Source: Cytophagaceae bacterium (GTDB lineage: Bacteria > Bacteroidota > Bacteroidia > Cytophagales > Spirosomataceae). Taken from it: DNA of 64,000 nt. Below are positions 36,064-43,684 of the stretch, piece by piece. Position numbers and translations under genes: made by a program. How positions within the stretch are numbered: position 1 is the stretch's first letter; every line of letters begins with the position of its first letter. Where the stretch lies: assembly GCA_027486845.1 (NCBI GenBank), contig JAIXOL010000027.1:124001-188000 (forward strand). The letters are read 5' to 3'. A model generated the notes under the pieces. That model was not told where the DNA came from. It saw nothing but the letters and a program-made list of their open reading frames with translations, and did no database searches.

Positions 36064-36093
36064 AAAAAGCCCCAAGAAATTGGGGCTTTTTTT
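36064..36093 (+). terminator. Rho-independent terminator of leuS
   Basis: AAAAAGCCCC (36064-36073) pairs with GGGGCTTTTTTT (36082-36093), seven nt past the leuS stop. Confidence 0.9.
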
Positions 36094-36314
36094 GGGTTTC
36101 TGTTAAATATTAAATACTCATAGAACTTGATAATAACAGACAACGCACAGGCTGATTTTAAAATATTATTAAAAACACTTTTATTTACCAACGTTCATGC
36201 AAGAAGGCTTTTGACCAAACAAAAAGACCATTAGATAAATTGGCTATTTGAGTTTATTTCCTAATTTTGGATTTGATTTTTTCAAATCAAGAAAAACATC
36301 GACAAAAAGAGGAG

Positions 36315-36364
36315 ATATAGACGCAACTAAGGTTTAGACTTCGTCTATATGCTCGTTAGGCGTA
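36315..36364 (+). repeat. attC-like site 1 (right half) with GTTAGGC core
   Basis: ATATAGACG (36315-36323) and CGTCTATAT (36342-36350) form a perfect nine-base stem, followed by GTTAGGC (36355-36361), an exact match to the GTTRRRY integron core. The ten bases GTTAGGCGTA (36355-36364) are the exact reverse complement of TACGCCTAAC at 38524-38533, the other end of the intervening unit. The partner arm further upstream was not identified with confidence. The rest of 36094-36314 holds nothing recognisable. Confidence 0.45.
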
Positions 36365-36397
36365 ATTATAAAAAGACAGAAATACACACCGTAAAAT

Positions 36398-36997
36398 ATG
36401 GACTTATTTTCAACCTTTGAACAAAATAACAAGCCAAGTCAGCCGACAATTAAAGGTTTGACTTACTTAGAGAATTTCATTACGAAAGACCATCAAAGAC
36501 AATTAATAACGATAATTGACGAACAAACATGGCTTGACGATTTAAAAAGAAGAGTTCAACATTATGGCTATAAATATGATTACAAAGCAAGAAGAATAGA
36601 TACAAATATGTATTTAGGAGAATTGCCATTGTGGACAAAACCTTTAATACAAAAATTTTTAAGTGACAATCTTTTTGACGTAGAACCAGACCAACTAATT
36701 ATCAACGAATACTTGCCTGGACAAGGCATCGCAAATCATATAGATTGCGAACCTTGTTTTGATGACACAGTCATTTCTATTTCTTTAAATTCATTTTGTG
36801 TTATGGACTTTTGTAATCAAATGACTAAACAAAAAATTCCATTTTTGTTAGAACCTTGCAGTGCAGTTGTACTAAAAGGAGAAAGTAGATACGATTGGAC
36901 ACACGGAATAGCTGCAAGGAAATCCGATAGTTACAATAACCAAACTTATTTACGTAAAAGACGTATTTCGCTAACTTTCAGACGAACAATTAAATAA
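36398..36997 (+). CDS. AlkB-like 2-oxoglutarate/Fe(II) dioxygenase
   Basis: 199 residues. The iron-binding H-x-D is in N-H-I-D-C-E-P (~113), the distal His in W-T-H-G-I (~168) and the 2-oxoglutarate Arg in R-R-I-S-L-T-F-R (~188-194). The early Y-G-Y-K-Y-D-Y segment (~50) matches the nucleotide-recognition lid region of AlkB homologues. It should remove alkyl groups from DNA or RNA bases, or act on protein. Its TAA stop shares one base with the ATG of the next gene (TAATG), so the two are translationally coupled. It sits in a candidate mobile cassette and is AT-rich. Confidence 0.88.
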   Translation: MDLFSTFEQNNKPSQPTIKGLTYLENFITKDHQRQLITIIDEQTWLDDLKRRVQHYGYKYDYKARRIDTNMYLGELPLWTKPLIQKFLSDNLFDVEPDQLIINEYLPGQGIANHIDCEPCFDDTVISISLNSFCVMDFCNQMTKQKIPFLLEPCSAVVLKGESRYDWTHGIAARKSDSYNNQTYLRKRRISLTFRRTIK

Positions 36998-38505
36998 TGA
37001 GAGAGATACAACAACTACTTCAAAGTAATAAATACGAAGAAGCTTTAATTAAATTGAATACTCTTAAACCTTCAAGAGAAGAATTAGGACCATATTATTA
37101 TTTACAAGCTGTGACCAATAGTGCATTAAATAACAATGATGAAGCTATAAAATTTATAGACAAAGCAATTGAAATTGATGATAGCATTCCCGAAATGTAT
37201 CACATTAAAGGAAACCTCAATTTGAAATTTGGTAATTTAGAAGGAGTAGTAGATTGTTTTCAAAAAGTGCTATTACTTGAAGAACGAAAGGATGAACCTG
37301 ATTTTGAAATTATCTTTAATACAACCGCAAAACTATATGAAAATAAATATTTTTTAGCAGACTATGATGGAGCAATTTTTTACGCTGAAAAAATGTTACA
37401 ACTACAAAATGAATTTCCTGAATACATCAATTTAGGTGAAGATTTTGAAGATAAATTGAGGATTTTAAAATCCTTTTCGATTAAAAACAAAAAATTTGTA
37501 CCAGAGAAGTCATCAACAAATGTTAGTTCACCTTATTTGCCGAATAGTAACTTTGAAGAATTTTTTGAAGAAGTTGTTGGTAGTAAAATTTCAAAAAATA
37601 AATCTGACAATAAAATATTTGGTTATTCAAATGATGAAATAAGAGCCAACATACTCGAATACGGTTCGACAAATTTTGACTTGCCGTATAAAAATATAAG
37701 TGTTCACGAGAAAACTTTACTATATTGTTACTTTAATATGCGAAAGCATATTTTTACTTTTTATCATATTTTAAATACTTTAAAAAAATCAAAGTATGGC
37801 AATTATTTCAGCTCAAAACTTTTTCAATCTGACAAAGTATGTATTAATGACATCGGATGTGGTCCGATAACAGGAGCAATTGCATATTCATTATTTTGTC
37901 AGAAAACTGAAAACGCAATACCTGAAATAAGTTATGTAGGTATCGATAAATCAAAAGCTATGTTACAGCAAGCAAAGTTATTTTTACAAGCAAATATTTC
38001 ATTTTTCAATCCACAAAGTGAATTTCAATTTTCAACGGACTGGGAACATATACCTAGAAAAGGTTTTAACTTTCACGAGTTCTATATGGGCGAGAAGTCA
38101 ACACAGACTTTTTTTCCTCAACTTCACATTTTTAGCTATTTATTTGCCAATTTAAATGAAAAGGAAACAATATCATTGGCAAAAAATATTGACGAATACT
38201 TTACTGGTTGGTCAGACAGAGAAATCGTTGTTGTATTTCAAAATTCTACTGATGTTGGTAAGAACAAGATGTATGAAATCTTTAAAGAAAATTCCAAAGC
38301 TTTACGCTTAGTTTATAATGGAAATGACACTATAAAGTATCATAACAATAGACAAAATTCAGATAAGTTTATTCCATCAGAAGAAAAGGTTTGTTATGAA
38401 ATACTTGTAAATAGGACGGCTTATGAAAATATGTTAAATCAAGAAAATGTGCCTATTAAATATAAATCAAAATCAACAAACGACAATGATGATTTGCCAT
38501 TTTGA
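36997..38505 (+). CDS. TPR protein fused to a SAM-methyltransferase-like domain
   Basis: 502 residues. The N-terminal ~130 residues are TPR repeats (Y-Y-Y-L-Q-A-V-T-N-S-A-L, M-Y-H-I-K-G-N-L-N-L-K-F-G). A variable linker follows. A class I methyltransferase-like domain occupies ~280-490, with motif I D-I-G-C-G-P-I-T-G-A (~285) and motif II Y-V-G-I-D-K-S (~313). The C-terminus E-V-C-Y-E-I-L-V-N is a plausible final strand. No substrate-specific motif is recognised. Start is fixed by the TAATG overlap with the AlkB-like gene, implying a joint function such as paired base demethylation/methylation or modification of the same RNA or protein. Confidence 0.7.
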   Translation: MREIQQLLQSNKYEEALIKLNTLKPSREELGPYYYLQAVTNSALNNNDEAIKFIDKAIEIDDSIPEMYHIKGNLNLKFGNLEGVVDCFQKVLLLEERKDEPDFEIIFNTTAKLYENKYFLADYDGAIFYAEKMLQLQNEFPEYINLGEDFEDKLRILKSFSIKNKKFVPEKSSTNVSSPYLPNSNFEEFFEEVVGSKISKNKSDNKIFGYSNDEIRANILEYGSTNFDLPYKNISVHEKTLLYCYFNMRKHIFTFYHILNTLKKSKYGNYFSSKLFQSDKVCINDIGCGPITGAIAYSLFCQKTENAIPEISYVGIDKSKAMLQQAKLFLQANISFFNPQSEFQFSTDWEHIPRKGFNFHEFYMGEKSTQTFFPQLHIFSYLFANLNEKETISLAKNIDEYFTGWSDREIVVVFQNSTDVGKNKMYEIFKENSKALRLVYNGNDTIKYHNNRQNSDKFIPSEEKVCYEILVNRTAYENMLNQENVPIKYKSKSTNDNDDLPF

Positions 38506-38526
38506 GGACAAAACTAAAATAACTAC

Positions 38527-38658
38527 GCCTAACAGCACCTAAAAGAAATTGGCGGTTCAGTGGTTAAATGAAGCTTTGTGCTTCGTATCAAGTTCAGTGC
38601 TGGCAGACAGTTTTCGTCTCCGAAATCGCCAACTTCTTGTAGCTGCAAAACGTTAACT
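38527..38658 (+). repeat. attC-like site 2 (complete)
   Basis: Begins with GCCTAAC (38527-38533), an exact RYYYAAC core, and ends with GTTAACT (38652-38658), one mismatch from GTTRRRY. Between them, 38541-38554 and 38627-38640 form imperfect inverted arms (12 of 14 identical) and 38570-38584 a small hairpin GAAGC-N5-GCTTC. At 132 bp it fits the long attC size range. It shares TGGCGGTTCAGT with site 3. Confidence 0.5.
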
Positions 38659-38689
38659 GTTATTGCAGAGCGACACAATCTGAAAATTT

Positions 38690-39370
38690 ATGGTAGGACT
38701 CTTAATTATAATTCTTGTTTCTTGGCTTTTGCTACACTTTCTTGATAAGACAAGTATTGAAAGTCTTGGACTTCTACCTAAAAGTGAAAGAACAAAAAAA
38801 ATATCTTTTGGACTGCTTATTTCAATTATATGCTGTCTAATTTATTTTGGTTCATTGATTTTATTATCAAAAAGCAGCTTGACAATTAACAAAGACTATG
38901 GACTCTTTGCTGCTTTAAACAGTTTAGGTTGGATAACTAAATCTGTTCTATTTGAAGAATTTCTGTTTCGTGGAGTGTTACTCTATTTTGGAATAAAATA
39001 TTTTGGTACAAAGACTGCATGTATAATTTCTGCAATTGCTTTTGGTGCGTATCATTGGTTTTCTTACAATATTTTTGGAAACGTAGGACAGATGATACCT
39101 GTATTTATTTTGACATTTGTTGCAGGACTTTTATTTGCACACTCATTTGTACAGACAAAATCAATGTATTTGCAAATTGGACTTCATCTAGGTTGGAATA
39201 TTGTGACAATTATTGTTTTTTCACAAGGCCCACTTGGTCAACAATATTTGATTGCTTCAAATGGACAACAAATTGGAATTTTAATGACGCTTGTTCTTTT
39301 TGCATTTCAGCTCTTAGCTTTACCAATTTTGACATTATTCTATTTGAATAAAAGTTTGAAACTAAAATGA
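38690..39370 (+). CDS. CPBP-family intramembrane glutamic protease (CAAX-like)
   Basis: 226 residues with about six to seven transmembrane segments. The three motifs are present: E-E-F-L-F-R (~88-93) with the catalytic Glu pair, F-G-A-Y-H-W (~118) and H-L-G-W-N (~163). Members cleave within membranes and include bacteriocin self-immunity and prenyl-CAAX proteases; no substrate is evident here. It occupies its own unit between attC-like sites 2 and 3 with no neighbouring peptide gene seen. Confidence 0.88.
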   Translation: MVGLLIIILVSWLLLHFLDKTSIESLGLLPKSERTKKISFGLLISIICCLIYFGSLILLSKSSLTINKDYGLFAALNSLGWITKSVLFEEFLFRGVLLYFGIKYFGTKTACIISAIAFGAYHWFSYNIFGNVGQMIPVFILTFVAGLLFAHSFVQTKSMYLQIGLHLGWNIVTIIVFSQGPLGQQYLIASNGQQIGILMTLVLFAFQLLALPILTLFYLNKSLKLK

Positions 39371-39380
39371 GAAAGCAACA

Positions 39381-39682
39381 AACAGCTAAAACGGATTTTA
39401 CAAAAGTGGCGGTTCAGTTCACCCATGGTTCTCCGCATCAATATTTGTGATAAAAATCAACATTTCGCCTAAGACAAATTCCTTATATTAGATTATAAGC
39501 TATAGTAAACACAATTAGCCCGCATATACAAAATACTGGAAATTTCTAGCTATTGGTTTAAAACCAAGCATAAAACTCATTATTTGCTCATTTATAGTTT
39601 GAATGGTTGCATTAATAAAGTTGCAAAAACTCGTATTCTAAGCTCAGCATCACACATGACTCTTAACAGGTGTATGTTAGGT
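39381..39682 (+). repeat. Degenerate attC-like site 3 / array right edge
   Basis: AACAGCTAAAAC (39381-39392) approximates the complement of the preceding unit's start (GTTAACTGTT), and TGGCGGTTCAGT (39407-39418) is identical to site 2. GTTAGGT at 39676-39682 matches GTTRRRY, but a ~300-bp site would be too long, so this may be a decayed or truncated site plus remnants. No gene is seen between 39371 and 39693. Confidence 0.35.
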
Positions 39683-39693
39683 GTTTTCTAAAA

Positions 39694-40038
39694 ATGATTA
39701 TATCTTATACTTTTGTAGTTTGTGGCAAAACCGAAACCTTTCTAGAAATGCCTCATGCGGTAAAGAATCCAATTTTAATAGTTGAGGTATCATCCGATTC
39801 AACCGCTTTATATGATCGACAAGGTAAATTTCAAGCCTATCAAAAAATCACTTCTTTTAGAGAGTATATTTTGGTATCTCAAAACGAGATTTTAGTCGAA
39901 ACCTACTATAAACCTGAAAATGCTATTTTTTGGCAATATCGTTCTTATACCAAACTCGAAGATGTAATTGAACTAAAATCAGTCGATGTAGAAATTTCAA
40001 TCAATGATATTTATTTGGATTGGGAAAAAACAGCGTGA
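39694..40038 (+). pseudogene. Uma2-family endonuclease, 5'-truncated remnant
   Basis: Only the C-terminal ~110 residues of a Uma2 (DUF820, PD-(D/E)XK fold) protein remain: F-V-V-C-G, then P-I-L-I-V-E-V-S-S-D-S-T, Y-D-R-Q-G-K-F-Q-A-Y and a C-terminal D-I-Y-L-D-W. The first ~80 residues and the first catalytic Asp (normally P-D before V-V) are missing, and no upstream coding sequence continues the family. The break falls next to the right edge of the attC-like region, suggesting the gene was cut when that region was installed or rearranged. Confidence 0.7.
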
Positions 40039-40041
40039 TAT

Positions 40042-40623
40042 TTATTTCAAAATGCTCAAATCTAATTCAAAGCCAACTAATACATTTTCGCCAGAGAGTT
40101 TTTGGTCAAAGCCCACAACAATTTCAACTTCTTTCTTTTCTCTAAAAATATACGTTTTTTGAGTTTTAGGATTTATCAACCAAGCCAATTTACAACCGTT
40201 TGCTATCCATTCTTCCTGCATTTTTTTAGTAGAGTCTTTCAAATTATCTGTGGTACTCATTAATTCCAAAACAAAATCAGGACAAACAGGTGGAAATTTA
40301 GTCTGTTGGGCTAAATCTAATTGATTCCAATTTTCATTATTTACCCAAGCCACATCCGCCGAGCGTGCCGCTGAACTTGGCAAACGAAATGTTGTTGATG
40401 AATCGAATACTTTTCCAAGTTTTGCTTGACGATTCCATCCAACGAATTCAAAATTAATTTCTGAATTCATTATCCCAGTTATTCCTCCTGTATTTGGCAT
40501 AATTAAAATGTTTCCTTTTGCATCTCTTTCAAATTTTAGACTGTCATTTTGTGTACAAAAATCATAAAATTCGTCATCGCTCAATCGGAATCTGTCGTAT
40601 TTTAACTCTACATATTGTCCCAT
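40042..40623 (-). CDS. Uma2-family endonuclease-like protein
   Basis: 193 residues and full length. It has the DUF820 pattern with R-S-A-D-V-A-W-V (~88, catalytic Asp), P-D-F-V-L-E-L-M-S (~115, catalytic Glu) and K-K-M-Q-E-E-W (~133). The fold is a PD-(D/E)XK nuclease; roles in the family are unclear and it is most expanded in Cyanobacteria and some Bacteroidota. It converges on the truncated Uma2 remnant, with three bases between the two stops. Confidence 0.88.
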   Translation of the reverse strand: MGQYVELKYDRFRLSDDEFYDFCTQNDSLKFERDAKGNILIMPNTGGITGIMNSEINFEFVGWNRQAKLGKVFDSSTTFRLPSSAARSADVAWVNNENWNQLDLAQQTKFPPVCPDFVLELMSTTDNLKDSTKKMQEEWIANGCKLAWLINPKTQKTYIFREKKEVEIVVGFDQKLSGENVLVGFELDLSILK

Positions 40624-40681
40624 TTTGATTATTATTTTAGGTAAATTTAGTTGATTTTAAAATAAAAACAAACTTCACTTC

Positions 40682-40724
40682 AAACAAAAAGCCCTTTTCG
40701 AAAATCGAAAAAGGCTTTTTGTTT
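40682..40724 (-). terminator. Terminator of the pyrophosphatase gene
   Basis: AAACAAAAAGCC/TTTTCG arm pairs with CGAAAA/GGCTTTTTGTTT around a short loop; T-runs occur on both strands. It lies 32 nt past the hppA-like stop. Confidence 0.85.
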
Positions 40725-40755
40725 ATTTTCATTCCCCATAGGGGCTAAGTCTATA

Positions 40756-43386
40756 TTACTTCTTTCTAACACTCACCGCAATTCTACGGTTAGTTGCACG
40801 ACCTTCTTCAGTATCGTTACTTGCAATAGCATTTGTTTCGCCATAACCTTCTGATTCTAAACGAGCGTCAGCGATACCCAATCCAACTAAAGCTGCTTTT
40901 ACTGATGCAGCACGCTCACTCGAAAGTTTCAAATTTGCTGCATCATTACCTGTATTATCAGTATAGCCACCCACTTTGATGTTTACATTTGGGAATGCTT
41001 TCAAAATTTCAGAAATGTTTTTTACTTCATTCATCGACGTTGAGTCAATTACATTACTACCCGATGCAAAACTCAATGCCTTAAAATTGAACCAATTATC
41101 TTTTCCTGCTACTGAATCTGATTCTATAAAATTAATTACTTGATCTTCAATTCCATCTTTCAAGAAATTCAAGTTAGCACCTGTTGATAATACCTTATTA
41201 ATGCTAACTGGCAAAGTCGCTTCAACCGTTGGAGTGGCTTCAACACTTGCAGTTTCAGACGAAGTAACAGCAATGTATGGTGCGATTACCAACGAAACGA
41301 TTGACATCAATTTAATCAAGATATTCATTGACGGGCCAGAAGTATCTTTGAATGGATCGCCAACGGTATCACCAGTTACGGCAGCCTTGTGTGGCTCAGA
41401 ACCTTTCTTATGTTTCACACCATCAATCATCACACCTTTTTCAAATGATTTTTTAGCATTATCCCAAGCACCACCAGCGTTCGATTGAAAAATTCCCATC
41501 AAAACACCCGATACAGTTACACCTGCCAATAAACCACCTAAAATCTCAGGTGAAGAAGTATCTGCAAAAACATCTTTAAAACCAAATCCAACTAAAACTG
41601 GCGTTACTAAAGCAATTGCACCTGGCAAAATCATTTGTTTGATTGAAGCCTCAGTTGAAATGGCAACACATTTTTCGTATTCAGGTTCAGTTTTGTATTC
41701 CATAATTCCTGGAATTTCACGGAACTGACGACGAACTTCGTTTACCATTTCCATAGCAGCTTTACCAACCGCCGAAATACATAAAGCACTGAAAATAAAT
41801 GGAATCATTCCACCAACAAACAATCCTGCTAAAACTGGAGCTTTGTAAATATCGATTGAGTTGATTCCTGCAATACCAACGAATGCCGCAAACAAAGCCA
41901 ATGAAGTCAAAGCTGCTGAAGCAATCGCAAAACCTTTACCAGTTGCGGCAGTTGTGTTACCAACAGCATCCAAATTATCAGTACGTTCACGCACTTCTGG
42001 AGGCAATTGCGACATTTCTGCGATACCACCTGCATTATCAGCAATCGGACCGAAAGCATCAATTGCTAATTGCATAGCCGTTGTTGCCATCATACCAGCC
42101 GCTGCAATTGAAACACCATAAAGACCAGCAAAATAATACGAGAAAATAATTCCAGCCGCTAAAGTCAAAATAGGAAGAACAGTAGATTCCATACCAACTG
42201 CCAAACCACCGATAATATTTGTGGCATGTCCTGTACCAGATTTTTCAATGATTGAAAGTACTGGACGTTTACCCATTGCAGTATAATATTCAGTGATGAT
42301 TGACATCAAAGCACCAACAATCAAACCAACTACAATCGCCATAAATACTCCATTTGAAGTAAATTCATGTCCACGAAGCGAAAGTGTTTCTGGTAAGACA
42401 TATTTTACTAAGAAATAAGAAGCAAATAATGTAATGATTACAGATGCCCAGTTTCCAAGATTTAAAGCTGCTTGTACAGAAGATGTTTCAGATTTGATTC
42501 TTACAAAAAATGTTGAAACTAATGAAGCCAACAAACCAACAGCAGCAATTGCCATCGGCAATAATACCGGAGAAAAACCTCCAAAATTATCAGAAACACT
42601 TATTTCTTGACCCAAAACCATTGTTGCTAAAATTGTAGCCACATAAGAACCAAATAAATCGGCACCCATACCAGCTACGTCACCAACGTTATCACCAACG
42701 TTATCAGCGATTGTTGCTGGGTTACGAACATCATCTTCTGGAATTCCGGCCTCAACTTTACCAACTAAGTCAGCTCCAACATCAGCCGCTTTTGTGTAAA
42801 TACCACCACCAACACGAGCAAAAAGAGCGATTGATTCAGCACCTAAAGAGAAGCCCGCTAAAACCTCGATGGCGATTCTCATTTTTTCGGAAGTCAACAA
42901 TTCACCTTTTGCAAAGTAGTTATAAAATATTATGAATAACAAACTTAAACCTAAAACTGCCAAACCAGCAACGCCCATTCCCATAACAGAACCACCAGTA
43001 AATGAAACTTTAAGAGCCTGTGCCAATGAAGTACGAGCAGCTTGTGCAGTACGAACATTCGCTTTTGTAGCGATTTTCATTCCAACGTAACCTGCAAAAG
43101 CAGAAAACAAAGCACCAATCAAAAATGCAATTGAAATAATCCAAGAAGATTTATCAGTTGATGAGCCGAGCCATGCCAATAAAATAGCAGTAGGAATGGC
43201 AAAATAGGCCAAAACCTTCCATTCTGCTTTTAAAAATGCAATTGCTCCATCAGCAATATAGCCTGAGAGTTTTTGCATATTGGCATCTCCAGCAGGTTGC
43301 TTCGAGACCCAACTGAATCTCCACCAAGTGTAAAGTAAGCCAATAATTCCACAAAGCGGAACAAGGTACATAATCATCGAATCCAT
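40756..43386 (-). CDS. hppA: Membrane pyrophosphatase (ion-translocating) fused to a C-terminal OmpA-like domain
   Basis: 876 residues. The first ~715 are a complete membrane-bound pyrophosphatase with about 16 helices: [23 protein letters not shown] and D-T-V-G-D-P-F-K-D bind Mg-pyrophosphate. The motif G-N-T-T-A-A carries Ala where K+-independent enzymes have Lys, so K+ dependence is predicted; Na+ versus H+ transport is not decided. After a Thr/Glu/Ala-rich linker, residues ~765-876 are an OmpA-like peptidoglycan-binding domain (G-Y-T-D-N-T-G, L-S-x-x-R-A-x-x-V, G-Y-G-E-T, N-R-R-I-A). Both termini of these pumps face outward, so the domain would sit in the periplasm. Confidence 0.93.
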   Translation of the reverse strand: MDSMIMYLVPLCGIIGLLYTWWRFSWVSKQPAGDANMQKLSGYIADGAIAFLKAEWKVLAYFAIPTAILLAWLGSSTDKSSWIISIAFLIGALFSAFAGYVGMKIATKANVRTAQAARTSLAQALKVSFTGGSVMGMGVAGLAVLGLSLLFIIFYNYFAKGELLTSEKMRIAIEVLAGFSLGAESIALFARVGGGIYTKAADVGADLVGKVEAGIPEDDVRNPATIADNVGDNVGDVAGMGADLFGSYVATILATMVLGQEISVSDNFGGFSPVLLPMAIAAVGLLASLVSTFFVRIKSETSSVQAALNLGNWASVIITLFASYFLVKYVLPETLSLRGHEFTSNGVFMAIVVGLIVGALMSIITEYYTAMGKRPVLSIIEKSGTGHATNIIGGLAVGMESTVLPILTLAAGIIFSYYFAGLYGVSIAAAGMMATTAMQLAIDAFGPIADNAGGIAEMSQLPPEVRERTDNLDAVGNTTAATGKGFAIASAALTSLALFAAFVGIAGINSIDIYKAPVLAGLFVGGMIPFIFSALCISAVGKAAMEMVNEVRRQFREIPGIMEYKTEPEYEKCVAISTEASIKQMILPGAIALVTPVLVGFGFKDVFADTSSPEILGGLLAGVTVSGVLMGIFQSNAGGAWDNAKKSFEKGVMIDGVKHKKGSEPHKAAVTGDTVGDPFKDTSGPSMNILIKLMSIVSLVIAPYIAVTSSETASVEATPTVEATLPVSINKVLSTGANLNFLKDGIEDQVINFIESDSVAGKDNWFNFKALSFASGSNVIDSTSMNEVKNISEILKAFPNVNIKVGGYTDNTGNDAANLKLSSERAASVKAALVGLGIADARLESEGYGETNAIASNDTEEGRATNRRIAVSVRKK

Positions 43387-43432
43387 AAGTAATCGTATTT
43401 GAGTTTAGTTTTTACTGTAGTTAATATTTTCG

Positions 43433-43440
43433 CAAATTTA
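43433..43440 (-). promoter_or_regulatory. Candidate -7 element (TAAATTTG) of the pyrophosphatase gene
   Basis: Exact TAnnTTTG match followed by C, 47 nt upstream of the ATG at 43386. Nineteen bases upstream is TTTT in place of TTTG. Confidence 0.45.
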
Positions 43441-43684
43441 AGTTAATTGAGTTGTTAAAAAAAGTCTAAATACAATTTTAGTATTTTTTTGATAAATAAC
43501 ATTGTTTTATCGCATTCATTATAACAAAAATCAGATTAATTTATCTAATTTGTCGAATAATAAAACCCAATCATAGATGACATTAATAATTTCTTTTTGA
43601 TTCGAGGTTTCTTTATTAATTTCGAAAGACAAACAAAACCTCTTCAAAATTAGAATTAAACTATTGACTCATAAACCTTACTCG

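Noticed and set aside
36128..36150. Left core of attC-like site 1 around ACAACGCACAGG
   Set aside because: It would make a site of over 200 bp with no convincing inner pairing to the right half, so only the right half was reported.
41201..42121. Long open frames antisense to the pyrophosphatase gene
   Set aside because: They mirror the codon pattern of the conserved membrane enzyme, are rich in Ala/Thr/Ile shadows and match no family.
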